Below, one piece after another: positions 55,101-64,000 of a stretch of DNA of 64,000 nt (position 1 is its first letter; each line of letters opens with the position of its first letter). A model generated the notes under the pieces. The model saw only the letters and a program-made list of their open reading frames with translations. It did not search any database and was not told where the DNA came from. The translations under genes and the position numbers were made by a program. The DNA comes from Xenopus tropicalis (taxonomy: Eukaryota; Chordata; Amphibia; Anura; Pipidae). The stretch covers positions 69,101,764 to 69,165,763 of the forward strand of contig NC_030683.2 in NCBI RefSeq assembly GCF_000004195.4. Direction: 5' to 3'.

Positions 55101-56745
55101 TTGCCAGTCTGCCGCTCCTCCAGATACTCCCATAGGAATGGCATTTGTACCTCCTGAGTTACGCCTACCCATTCTCCAGCAGACTCATAGCTCCAAACAA
55201 GCCAGCCACCCTGGTTCTGAAAAGACTCTTGAGCTTCTTCGACGCCTAGTTTGGTGGCCGACCATCCGCAAGGATGTCCGAGACTTTGTCGCAGCTTGTA
55301 CAGTATGTGCCACCACTAAGGCCAGCCACTCTCGACCCTGTGGTCTTCTGCATCCATTGCCAATACCCTCTCGCCCGTGGACACATTTGGGTATGGACTT
55401 TATTGTGGAGTTGCCGCCCTCCTGTGGTAACACTGTCATTTGGGTAGTGATAGACCGCTTCAGCAAGATGGCACACTTCATACCCTTGAGGAAACTCCCC
55501 TCGGCTGTAGAACTGGCTCATCTCTTCGTACAGCATATCTTTCGTTTACATGGTTTTCCTGCGGAAATTGTCTCCGATAGAGGGTCCCAGTTTGTTTCCA
55601 GATTTTGGCGCTCTTTGTGCGAGTCTCTGGGGGTATCTCTTCAGTTCTCCTCGGCCTATCACCCTCAGACCAATGGGGCAGCAGAGCGTGTAAATCAAGC
55701 TCTTGAACAATTCCTGCGAAACCATGTTTCCCTTTGCCAAGACGACTGGTTGGATTTACTCCCGTGGGCGGAATTCGCTCACAACAATGCCAGTCACTCC
55801 TCCACTGGAAGATCTCCTTTCTTGTCGGTGTATGGTCAACATCCTTTGGCCTTCCCTCAAGATTTTCTCCTCTCCGAAGTTCCCGCTGCAGATGACCTGG
55901 CGGCTCACGTGTCTGTTATCTGGGCTGCCACCAAATCTAATTTGGAGAAGAGTTCCCTGGTACACAAGACCTTCGCTGATCGTCGGAGAAAGCCTTCCCC
56001 TCCATACAAGGTTGGTGATAAAGTCTGGCTTTCTTCCAGGAACATCCGCTTGAGGGTACCATCTCCGAAACTGGGTCCCAAATTCGTGGGTCCCTTCTCC
56101 ATCTCTGAGGTGATCAATCCAGTGGCTGTCCGTCTACAACTTCCCCCAGGGATGCGAATTCCTAACGTGTTCCACGTTTCCTTGTTGAAGCCAGTAGTGT
56201 TCAATCACTTCTCCTCTGCTCAGTCCCCTCCTTCTGCCGTCCTCGTGGATGGTCAGCAAGAGTACGAAGTTGAGAAAATTCTAGATTCTAGGCTCTCCAG
56301 GGGATCACTCCAATACCTCGTCCAATGGAAGGGATTCGACCCTGAGGAATGCTCCTGGGAGAAAGATTCTGATGTACATGCTCCTCGTCTTGTGAAGGCG
56401 TTCCATGGTCAATTTCCTCAGAAGCCTCGGCCTGGCGGTCCAGTGGCCCCCCGTGGGGGGGGGTACTGTCAGGAACCGTCGCCGCTCCCGCTCCCTACCT
56501 GCTCCTGGTGTGCGGCGGCGTCCTCCTTCTCGGCGCGGCGAATCCAAAATGGCGGCGCCCAGGAATCCACGTGGGCGCAAGGACGCCGGCGCGATGACGT
56601 CACGCGCTATGGCGCCAAATTCAAACATAAAAAGACGCCAGTGACCCAGGTTCAATGCCCGAGTATAGCTCAACATTCCTATTGTGTTTTTGGGTTCCTA
56701 ATTGTCTGCTCTGCTTTCCTGTTGCCGTACCTTGCCTGTTCCTGA
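52186..56745 (+). CDS. Chromovirus gag-pol polyprotein with chromodomain
   Basis: 1519 codons, no stops. Gag: a helical N terminus, capsid-like region (~70-230) and CCHC knuckle (Cys292, Cys295, His300, Cys305). Protease: LDSGAAGNF with Asp357. Reverse transcriptase: YLDDILIF with Tyr670-Asp673. RNase H: VDASDVGAG with Asp820, then Glu in NRELLAVK, Asp in IYTDHKN and Asp in KADALSR. Integrase: His1001, His1008, Cys1038, Cys1041, then Asp1071, Asp1131 and Glu1167 (DD35E), and a GPF-type motif (LGPKFVGPF). Chromodomain at 1359-1408 (EYEVEKILDSRL, then YLVQWKGFDPEECSWE), expected to steer integration by binding histone tails. One polyprotein with gag and pol fused, as in Tf1. The frame runs through the purine tract into the 3' LTR, so the last ~100 residues may not be functional. 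Start chosen as the first ATG after the primer site. Confidence 0.96.
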   Translation: MDPEEAVPDIGRALRGLASRMEVYESQQVRIGQVLDSILSRLASIPAVAEIPPAVVVPPPAMSPAREPRIPPRFSGNPQACRGFVTQCQIQFEFQPSQFSCERAKVGYVMSRLEGKPLEWATSLWESQSPLTFDAKEFLQMFRTIFDAPGRVATASSRLLQIRQGNLGASEYAIDFRTLMAETSWNEEAYKAVFYQGLSSRLKDDLVSRDLPDSLEDLIALAIKVDTRLKEHQADKERNKKSHPVLAPRFQNPMIPPPSPQFITSPSEEPMQLGKARLTAQEKLRRRLSGLCLYCGGQSHLAVSCPVKLGNTPASSKTVVSFAGSIVPKSAEQSHQFHVPVQIRLSSQAIPVSAFLDSGAAGNFMDLAFAKKVGIPLFPVTPPIRVFAIDDRPLSTDTITLTTGELSVQIGVLHLEKMSFLIIPCPSSPVVLGLPWLRLHNPSVVWSSGQISRWSQYCQRHCLIPQPLQRVTVSSTSLSALPSVYRDVSDVFCKKSAEFLPPHRQYDCPIDLLPGTMPPRGRTYPLSPAETTAMKEYISENLQRGFIRPSTSPAGAGFFFVEKKDGGLRPCIDYRGLNKITLKNRYPLPLISELFDQLKGAKIFSKLDLRGAYNLIRIREGDEWKTAFNTRDGHYEYLVMPFGLCNAPAVFQKFVNNIFRDLLGKSVVVYLDDILIFSQDLETHRSQVKEALSRLRENSLFAKLEKCIFEVPKISFLGYIISSRGFEMDPAKVSAIQKWPLPQSTKAIQRFIGFANYYRQFIEGFSSRISPILSLIHKGGRPNRWPPVALEAFQSLKDAFISASVLRHPEPRLPFFIEVDASDVGAGAILSQRHSADGKLHPCAYFSKKFSSAEQNYDIGNRELLAVKLALEEWRHLLEGASLPVTIYTDHKNLEFLQSLKRQNPRQARWSLFFSRFNFVLTYRPGTKNRKADALSRSFSPEDRLPIEQEPIISPSRIIATVLPQFAEQILLCQSAAPPDTPIGMAFVPPELRLPILQQTHSSKQASHPGSEKTLELLRRLVWWPTIRKDVRDFVAACTVCATTKASHSRPCGLLHPLPIPSRPWTHLGMDFIVELPPSCGNTVIWVVIDRFSKMAHFIPLRKLPSAVELAHLFVQHIFRLHGFPAEIVSDRGSQFVSRFWRSLCESLGVSLQFSSAYHPQTNGAAERVNQALEQFLRNHVSLCQDDWLDLLPWAEFAHNNASHSSTGRSPFLSVYGQHPLAFPQDFLLSEVPAADDLAAHVSVIWAATKSNLEKSSLVHKTFADRRRKPSPPYKVGDKVWLSSRNIRLRVPSPKLGPKFVGPFSISEVINPVAVRLQLPPGMRIPNVFHVSLLKPVVFNHFSSAQSPPSAVLVDGQQEYEVEKILDSRLSRGSLQYLVQWKGFDPEECSWEKDSDVHAPRLVKAFHGQFPQKPRPGGPVAPRGGGYCQEPSPLPLPTCSWCAAASSFSARRIQNGGAQESTWAQGRRRDDVTRYGAKFKHKKTPVTQVQCPSIAQHSYCVFGFLIVCSAFLLPYLACS
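56453..56466 (+). other. Chromovirus polypurine tract
   Basis: GTGGGGGGGGGTAC ends at the first base before the 3' LTR. The nine-G run lies in the coding frame, so slippage in it would change the C-terminal reading frame. Confidence 0.75.
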
Positions 56746-56903
56746 ACTTGAACCTTGCTGCCTGCCTCAAGTGACCTTTGCCTGAACCTGATCTCTCTAT
56801 TGGATTACCCCGCACCTGTACTTCGCTCGGACTCGCTGGAAGCGGCCTTCCTCCTTGATCCTGACTACACCCTCCCTGTGGGTGCCAAAGGCCCCCGCTG
56901 ACA
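56467..56903 (+). repeat. Chromovirus 3' LTR
   Basis: 437 bp, TGTCAGGAACC to CCGCTGACA, followed by the TSD AAAAG. Holds the same YY1-like, CRE (56595-56602) and TATA-like blocks as the 5' LTR. Confidence 0.97.
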
Positions 56904-57214
56904 AAAAGTCATTGAATATCTTTTCACATATGCACTTCTTCTACTACTATCTTGTTACCATCATTTGTCAACAATCAAACAATTAAGCCTACCTCATGCT
57001 AGAGTTATGATCATTATGATCTTTTTCCTGTTGTTTCTGTTATTTCCTGCCTGGTTCCTGTCTGATTCCTAGTTCCTACATGGTTCCTGCTGCATGCTCT
57101 GCCATTTGGCCGGTTTGCTGGACTTCTTCTGTTTGCATTCATTAACCTAAGTGGCTAGTATTACTTCCTGCTTCATCAAAATGGCAGTGGCCCTATCTAT
57201 TGGTGTTATTCAGC

Positions 57215-57518
57215 TAGGGTTTCCACCTTTGTGCACCATTAATAATAGCCTTCAGGATGGGGGGTGGGCACTGACGATACTTGGGGTGAGTTGGTGAAAT
57301 ATTGGGGTGGGAAAATTGGCGGGTGGGGCGGGGTATGGGCAGGGCAGAGGTGGTCTTCTAGTTAAAAGGGGGATGATCGCCATTGAGAGGGTCAGAAAAG
57401 GGAGGGATCTATATGAACGGTTGCTGCCCTTACACAATTACTGGCAAATATGTTGCCAGTGAATTTGTAATACTGGTGCCAGCTAGTCCGGTTAAATACA
57501 AGCTGGGTGGCAACCCTA
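57215..57518. mobile_element. hAT-type MITE, family E
   Basis: Starts TAGGGTTTCCACC and ends GGTGGCAACCCTA. Flanking octamers TATTCAGC and TATCCAGT match at six of eight positions. The interior is G-rich and non-coding. Confidence 0.7.
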
Positions 57519-57689
57519 TATCCAGTATATAGACTCTAACCTGTCTACTCTAGTCAGTCCTGACAAGAAGACAAAGAGAAATCATATAGCATTTATTTCC
57601 ACAAGTAGCAAACAGACAATCAACAGACAGAGTAAAACTCAACAGATCAGATCAATACAAAATGAAAGACAGAAGCTGAATATTATTCA

Positions 57690-58390
57690 CTGCCAGAAAG
57701 ATAGAAATAATTAATTTACCTTCAGCTCTAAAAAATGACAGAGAACACCTACACTATCCGCTGTAAGAGACAGGGGAGGCTAGCATACTGCCATAGAGAG
57801 ACTGAAATCTTTTAGAAGGGACTTCTTTCCACTCATGCATGAATGCATGAATTTTCCTTAATATTCATTTTAACTGTATTCAACTACAAAGTGAATTACC
57901 CTACTCTAAAGGCCTCTAAATCCTTCTGGTTCTACATAATTCATACGCACATCACCTACACTGAACCAGAAATAGAGAGAAATCAGCCTTGTCAACTGCC
58001 AGGAACACAGAAATCAAATCATTGTATACCACAGAGTAACACACATACTGTCATGGCGTAACAGAACAACACTCCAACTGACAGAGATAAATAGCATCAA
58101 CACACTTGTATAAAATATCACTAAGTCTTCCATAGAACATTCACTCTCAAAAAAGCATGAAGCTATTGCACAAGAGAAGCTGCCTAAGAGTGTGGCAGAG
58201 AGCGGTAGCTCAATAGTATCTGCCAAGATGACAGAGATCAATAGCACAATATAACTTCCAAGAAAAAAAAGATATATATAAAATGCATATACTAACTGGC
58301 AAGGAGATGAAAAGCAGTCTCACATCAACTGCCAGAGCAGTTACACACAATCAACTGTCTAAGAGATTTAGTGCACATTACACAAAACAC
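57690..58390. repeat. Degenerate CTGCCAGAGAGA-type repeats
   Basis: Loose variants (CTGCCAGAAAGATAG, CTGCCATAGAGAGACT, CTGCCAGGAACACAG, CTGACAGAGATAAATAG, CTGCCAAGATGACAGAG, CTGCCAGAGCAG) recur at irregular spacing, with ATCAATAGCAC-like companions. Probably a decayed array. Confidence 0.4.
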
Positions 58391-59649
58391 TAAAACAAAT
58401 ATACAGTATATCTACTAAATACTAAATACCTACTGTGGTAGGTATTTCTGAAGTAGTAGTAGTTAATATCTGAGTTTCTTTACATCTGCATTGCTTCAAT
58501 AATTGCTGCAGCAACAATATCCTCTCTTTCTCATTCTCCCTGTCTCTTTTTCTACTCTGGTCCTAAACAAGTTATTGAATTGGAAATAATAATCTGAATT
58601 TATGATGGCCTCTTGCATGTCTCTGATATTTTGATGTTTAAATTAAAATATGGAATATCATATATTGAAGGTGGTGCAAGCTCTCAGTAAACAAGCATAT
58701 TGCTAGCCACCAATAGACAGCAAGGCACTCACATATGAAAACGGAAAAAAGGCATAAATAAGAAAAATATGCCCTTTTTAAATATAATAATTAATATTCT
58801 TCATTGTGCAGTTATTGCATTGTAAGTTTTAATTGAGTCTAGTGAATTTTAAGGCCTACATAAAGGTGGTGAATTCTATGGATGCAAAAATAACTTTTTC
58901 AGTAAGTTTTACAACATACACTTCACACTGGCACATCTATAAAATTCGCAATGCCAGTTTCACTAGTGGATGAGTATACCTGGCTTAATTAAGTTTGGAC
59001 GAAAAAAACATTTTTTTTGCACTGAGAACATTTTTCCATGTAAGGATTTTTTTGCATTCTCCATAAATATATTGTTCTTCTCCAAGTTCCTTGCAATGTC
59101 TTTAAAAGGGTTGCGATAACTTGTTCTTCAAAAACAATTTCAGTGTTTGGAACTAGTGTTCAGAGCGTGATGTATTGCTGTACACAACAAATTTATATTC
59201 CTTAATGGAACTTCCTCACTACATTTAAGACTCATTAGCCATGTCTGATTTGGAGTATTTTTAACACTGCAGTTACACTTATCACCAATCACTCGCTTAC
59301 TAAACCATAGTATTTTGCATCTATATTATATTAGAAAGTACCTAACCAAATCATCTTCTGGTAAATGCCAAAAGGGTCTATTAATATTATTTCTATAACT
59401 CCCCTTTGTGGTCACAACTAACATTGTTTATCCCACAATTGCACTTTGCACACTCCATTTGTGTTATAAATAACCCTTACTTATTGTTTAAAGTGATTGG
59501 GGTTCCAGTGCCAATACCTCTCACTGTAAAATGTGCTGTACTTGGCATTATCAATTGATCTCATTAATAATTATGATGGGGGCGGCATTGCTAATTTTCT
59601 TTCTCTTTATAAACTGCCAAAAATTCCATTACTCATTTTATGGGTATAG
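58391..59649. other. Host DNA, no gene seen
   Basis: No recognisable feature. Confidence 0.5.
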
Positions 59650-59860
59650 TAATACTGGTGAACTGAATTTGATACTGAACTTGCATAGAGTTTGCATATC
59701 TGTGACCTCTAGTTTCCTCCCACTGTCAAAAAGCACTACTGGGACAGATGAGAAAGATAAACAGTCTTTCTAGTATAAATAAAGCTTCATAGTCATAAAC
59801 TGTCTTTGTTCTGTGCAATATGTTGGCATTATATAAATGATGCATGATAATATTATGTGC
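59650..59860 (+). mobile_element. LINE/SINE-tail-like dispersed repeat
   Basis: Contains AGAGTTTGCATATCTGTGAC, GTTTCCTCCCACTGTC and finally GCAATATGTTGGCATTATAT followed by AAAT. This is the block order of a widespread vertebrate repeat tail ending in a tetranucleotide-like run. Family not assigned. Confidence 0.5.
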
Positions 59861-61279
59861 AGGAGGTGCAATTCTGGTGTTCTTCTTCTATAAACATTGC
59901 ACAGGTCCATAATACTAGAGTGCTGCATCACTATGTTTTATCTTCTTTCTAAATATAATCCTAGGCACATATAAATTTGGTGAGTTTACTGTACTGCACA
60001 TACACCTAGCTTTAATTGACAGAGGGAATACCTGAGAAGAAGAAACACGTGATGGTGGTGCTCTTTGGATGAAAGTGTCCTGGAATATTGGTATTTTTAT
60101 GCATAGCCAACATTTTAGCACCCCCTGGGTTTCCTTGTCATTTAATAACAAACAAACAAAATAAATCTTCTAAAAGGTTATACAGGAGCACCTGCAATTA
60201 GACACTATATTGTTTTTTTTTGTCCTTCATAGCTCTACAGCTAAGGTATCCCAAACTCATTTTGCATTCTGATTTTATTGCTACCATTGCCTGTAGTTTG
60301 AAAATCACAGCACTGGTAACATGGTGTACAAGATGTACAGTGCCAATAAAATAAATTCATGACTATTGCCCTGGTAACATAATTGTTAATGCAGATCTTG
60401 CATTTGTGCACTGTCTGTTGTTTTAATCACAGTTTTGAGCTCATTTCAGTTTCTTTTGAGATCCTGGCAGAGGAAAACAAAGATCACAATGATTATATAC
60501 TGTAGCTGAATTTTTGTTGTTTTTTTTAATGTTTTATTATTGTTTATTTGGGGCTGCATCTTTGTTTTATGCAAGTTAAACAGGGTACAAGCGTAAAAAG
60601 TTTAGGATAAAGGATACTGGGCGGCACAATTTGTTAAGCACCCACAAGTAACCATTATCTTTAACATTTAACCTTGGACCATTGCATCTCTTCTTCATGG
60701 ACAGATCATCCTGATGTTCTATACTTCACATTTTCTCATGTCCCCAGATAACGCTTGCAGTGGATTGAGCTGGTATAGGGTGCATGACAAGGGGACTCCT
60801 CAATTGACCCTTCGCCTTGAGGCACCCTACTGAACCCCCTTGTTACATACCTTAATGAAACACCAGGAGACAGGAGAGAAAATGACAGGAGAAAATGGCC
60901 ACATCATTTATTCACATTTTATCAAATAAATAGGACCTTGCGAGCCTGACTGAAGGTAATATTCTAAAGCCAAAATTCCATAAGAGGTCGCTACTATTCT
61001 CTGCCGTTCCTCGCTGAAGACTTGAATGAGTATTAGACTGCCTCTACCTATAGAGAGGATGGACTCAAAATCTGCTATCGGTCCTGGATCTGCAGTGTCT
61101 TGATGATAGGAAATCCAAGCAGGCTGTCACCTAGCACAAGCAGTAGTAGCATCTGTATCTATCAATCCACCATGCACAGGAGAGAATCTCCTTTGTTCCT
61201 CTGCTAAAATTACCAGTGCAGCACTCTGGCAAGGTCCTACCGCTGCTGTGACAAATATAACTTTAAATACATTATCATA

Positions 61280-61390
61280 TATCCACTGTTTTGATCCAGA
61301 GGAAGGTAAAAAAACAACCTGAAGCCTTTGCCAATTATGCCTCAAGAGGTAAAAAATTCCTTCATTCCCTTGATCAAGCAATCGTAGTTA
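61280..61390 (-). mobile_element. CR1/L2-like 3' untranslated tail
   Basis: On the minus strand: GAGGCATAATTGGCAAAGGC, then TTTTTTTACCTTCCTCTGG followed by ATCAA. The GCCTTCCTCTGGATCAA-type block after a T-run is a hallmark of CR1/L2-like tails. The 84-codon frame here is not a gene. Confidence 0.6.
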
Positions 61391-61539
61391 AAATGAATTA
61401 AATACGATGCTGACTCTCAAGTTTATACTGTATAAAGATACAGAAAGCACAATATAACAATGCATTCTGGAAAACATCCACATTTACTTATTAATAGATA
61501 ATATGAGAACAAATAGGAGAGAAACTTCTGACATTTTGC

Positions 61540-62230
61540 AAAATATGCAAAAAGGGGGAGGGTAGGTGGGATGTTTTTACTTGCTCAGAAGATAAGGAAG
61601 TGAGTGCTTCTTTTTGTGACATCACATCCCTCTCTTTCTCCACCCCCAGGCCAGCTTTCTCCTGCCTTAACTCTCCTTTTCACCTAATTACAGTTGCACA
61701 TAAACCAGTGTAATCTGGCCGCTGGCCAGGGCTTTCTTATATAGAAATTCATGCAAATCAATCTATACTGTTCATATGCCCACCTCAAGTCACCACACCT
61801 TCATCAAAATTAATTGCTCATGATTTAAAAGATTTAGAAAAGGAACTTTGCAGAGTATATTTGCAACTATATTTAAAACTATATGCATTTCCTTGCAAAC
61901 CTCAAGAAAAAGGGTTAACTCAACTACAGTTATTATTGTCCTAGAAATGTACGGATGCTTTTGAAGACAATAGAAACATTTGGGTTTTTAAGCTTATCTT
62001 TTCCCCTCCCCCCGGTAAGATTGCCTTCTCTTGTCTTATCATGCTAGAGGGTGTCTGACATAAGCAAGAACTGCAGAAAGTTTAATTATTAAATGTGAAT
62101 GTTGCCTTTACCAGCTCACAAATTAAACAGCCACTCTGTAATTCCCAGGAGCTGTTAAGCTGAGCACAGCTAAAAGATGAAGGGAGAGATTCATTGGGTG
62201 AACTAGGACAACGAAAAGATAGAACTTAAA
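61540..62230. promoter_or_regulatory. Possible conserved non-coding region
   Basis: Repeat-free stretch of balanced composition with a CRE half-type TGACATCAC near 61617, a homeodomain-type CCTAATTACAG near 61683 and an octamer ATGCAAAT near 61751, and further ATTA cores toward 62200. This is only suggestive. Confidence 0.2.
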
Positions 62231-63541
62231 TTGTAAAAGGGTGTCAAACTGTACAGTATATGGATATTAGCCCTGTACTACTGCTTAACTTACCACTCTG
62301 CTGTTCTTATTTATTGTACAGTATTTATAGTATATAACCATAATTTAATGCAGGATTTATTCCACTCTATCTGAGTTTGATTTCAACCTGGACACTGTGC
62401 AAGAAGTTTGTACATTACAATTAACATCACAATTAATTATGAATAGGATATTCTCTTTAAAAATATTTTGGTACATTTTGCTGTGAATTGCCTCTGCTGC
62501 CTTTGCTAGATATGCCCCTATTGTTGATGTTACCAAAGCAACATATGGAAGCACCCATATTGACACCAATCTCTATGCTCGGTGAATGCTTCATAATATG
62601 TTAATACATTATAAATGTAATAATTAGCTTGCCTAGGACAGTCTCCATTGACTTCTGTATGACTTTGCAAGCTTTCAAAAGTTTTACATTTGAGTTTTTT
62701 TCTGCTTTATAAAATTCATGATTGTTAGCCCAAAAAAACGTAAATCGCAGTAAAAAAGATGAATGGTGATAAATAACTCCCTTTGTTACCATTTTTTACA
62801 ATTGGTTCTAGTTGCAAACTAGTAGAGCTGTTTCTATAAACCCTATATTAGAAAAAATAAATTCTTGCTGAGCTACAGAAAATTTTTCATCTCAGCCATC
62901 ATGAAATGTTCTTGAGTTCTATAGAGGGTTAGCTCAGCCATTCTACACTTCTTTATGCCTTAAGCCAGTATATTTATTTTTTATGCTTTAAATATTCATG
63001 TGTTTCCCATGTTTTTGCAAAAAAAACTGTAAACAAAGCAAACTCTGTTTTGACATAAAACAGTCCATATGGAACACGCACTATGGAACCGCATGTCACA
63101 GCATTCACGTGGAAATAAAATGGTGTAATTATGAACTATATTGATTAGATGACATGATAGAACACGGTAAGACATCTTGTCAAAGCATGGATCAGGAAGA
63201 CTACTAAAAGCCACTATGTACAGCTGGGATTAATATGTACAGTGGAACAAAGCAAGGCTAGAAAAACATAAAAGATGCCTGTAAATAAATTGTATCACTG
63301 AAAGAGATTATTTGTTTATCTTTAAGACCAAACCTATATGCAGTGTAGTGTTTATTCGGTTAGCTCACTTTACTTCTTTGTTGTTTTTTTGTTTTTCTTT
63401 CACAATAAAAGGTGCAATTAAAGTACAATTTTTTTCAATGCTGCCTTTGAAAGACATGCAGAAACTTTAATAAAACCTTTTCTGTTCCACCTAAAACTCA
63501 ATTTTAAAAGTTCCCTGTGTATGAATGCTTCAAGGCTTGTA
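62231..63541. other. Host DNA, no gene seen
   Basis: AT-rich, no gene or element ends recognised. Confidence 0.5.
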
Positions 63542-63869
63542 CAGGTATAGGACCCGTTATCCAGAATGCTCGGGACCAAGGGTATTCTGGATAAGGGGTC
63601 TTTCCGTAATTTGGATCTCCATACCCAATGTCTTCTAAAAAATCAATAAAACATTAATTAACCCCAATAGGATTGTTTTGCATCTAATAAGGATTATTTA
63701 TATCTTAGTTGGGAACAATTACAAGGTACTGTTTTATTACTACAGAGAAAAAGGAAATCAGTTTTAAAATTCTGAATTATTTGGTTAAAATGGAGTCTAT
63801 GGGAGACAGGCTTTCCGTAATTCAGAGCTTTCTGGATAACGGGTTTCCGGATAAGGGGTCCGATACCTG
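63542..63869. mobile_element. Tc1/mariner-like MITE (CAGGTAT ends), copy 5
   Basis: 328 bp, starts CAGGTATAGGACCCG and ends GGGGTCCGATACCTG, with TA at 63540-63541 and 63870-63871. Same orientation as the 6465 copy and highly similar. Confidence 0.85.
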
Positions 63870-64000
63870 TATCATAAATATAATAAAAAATACTGCACCT
63901 TTGGCTCTCTATGATCAGTTTTTAAGCAGGTAATGACACACACATCTTTAATTGGAGGAAAGAAGCAGAACTCCTGTAGTTAACACAAGTTACATCAGTG

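Larger units (their letters stand above)
51736..56903 (+). mobile_element. Complete chromovirus (Ty3/Gypsy, Tf1/sushi type)
   Basis: A 5168-bp element with 437-bp LTRs, 5-bp TSD AAAAG (51731-51735 and 56904-56908), one gag-pol frame and a C-terminal chromodomain. Six substitutions between the LTRs by eye, so it is somewhat older than the 23.3-kb element but still young. GC content is plainly higher than that of the surrounding DNA. The open reading frame and catalytic residues are all intact, so the copy may be autonomous. Chromodomain and apparent self-priming place it with Tf1/sushi-like vertebrate chromoviruses. Confidence 0.97.

Noticed and set aside
53959..56204. Minus-strand open frames inside the chromovirus
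   Set aside because: Shadows of the plus-strand gag-pol in a GC-richer region; no domains.
60030..60065. GAAGAAACACGTG region as another hammerhead-like core
   Set aside because: No CUGANGA box with a helix II candidate in the right place.

Overview
The window is almost certainly intergenic or intronic DNA from an anuran amphibian, most likely a Xenopus species. It is AT-rich and dense in (TA)n runs. It carries element types typical of frog genomes: TTAA-flanked T2/Kolobok-like MITEs with AAGGAGAAGG-type ends, many hAT and Tc1/mariner-like MITEs, PIF/Harbinger-like MITEs, Penelope-like and L1-like retroelement remains, and two long Ty3/Gypsy LTR retrotransposons. I see no prokaryotic-style operon, rRNA, tRNA or CRISPR array and no convincing multi-exon host gene. 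Two short exon-like segments and three possible conserved non-coding segments are flagged at low confidence.

Layout. 1-23.3 kb is host DNA with MITEs: hAT family A at 1.2 kb, an 87-bp-armed inverted repeat around (AT)n at 4.4-4.7 kb, CAGGTAT MITEs at 6.5 and 7.0 kb, a palindromic TA-flanked element at 8.0 kb, hAT family B at 10.2 kb, an LTR-like segment at 12.4 kb, and T2-like elements at 14.6 and 15.9 kb around a Penelope-like endonuclease remnant. A decayed minus-strand L1-like element at 18.2-22.05 kb carries three nested insertions. 23.3-31.4 kb is a complete 8.07-kb minus-strand Ty3/Gypsy element with 1156-bp LTRs that differ at only two positions, a 4-bp TSD, and a gag-pol broken by two frameshifts. 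31.4-51.7 kb holds a CR1/L2-like 3' end with a nested hAT, further hAT, T2, Tc1-like and Harbinger-like MITEs, and a 949-bp insertion at 45.0 kb flanked by a perfect 16-bp TSD that combines a near-intact hammerhead-ribozyme-like core with a tandem array of 130-151-bp units. 51.7-56.9 kb is a second complete LTR retrotransposon on the plus strand: a chromodomain-bearing Ty3/Gypsy element (chromovirus, Tf1/sushi type) with 437-bp LTRs, a 5-bp TSD and one uninterrupted 1519-codon gag-pol. 56.9-64 kb is host DNA with a hAT, degenerate repeats, a CR1-like tail and a terminal CAGGTAT MITE.

The two most interesting signals follow. (1) In the chromovirus, 11 nt just after the 5' LTR are perfectly complementary to 11 nt inside the LTR that lie 30 bp downstream of a TATA-like box. 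That is the arrangement expected of Tf1-style self-priming rather than tRNA priming. (2) The 45-kb insertion is a TSD-bounded, apparently non-coding retroelement with a hammerhead-like core, and three other degenerate hammerhead-like cores occur elsewhere in the window, one of them next to a Penelope-like GIY-YIG domain. All boundaries, TSDs and mismatch counts were read by eye. Family names beyond the superfamily are not asserted unless stated.
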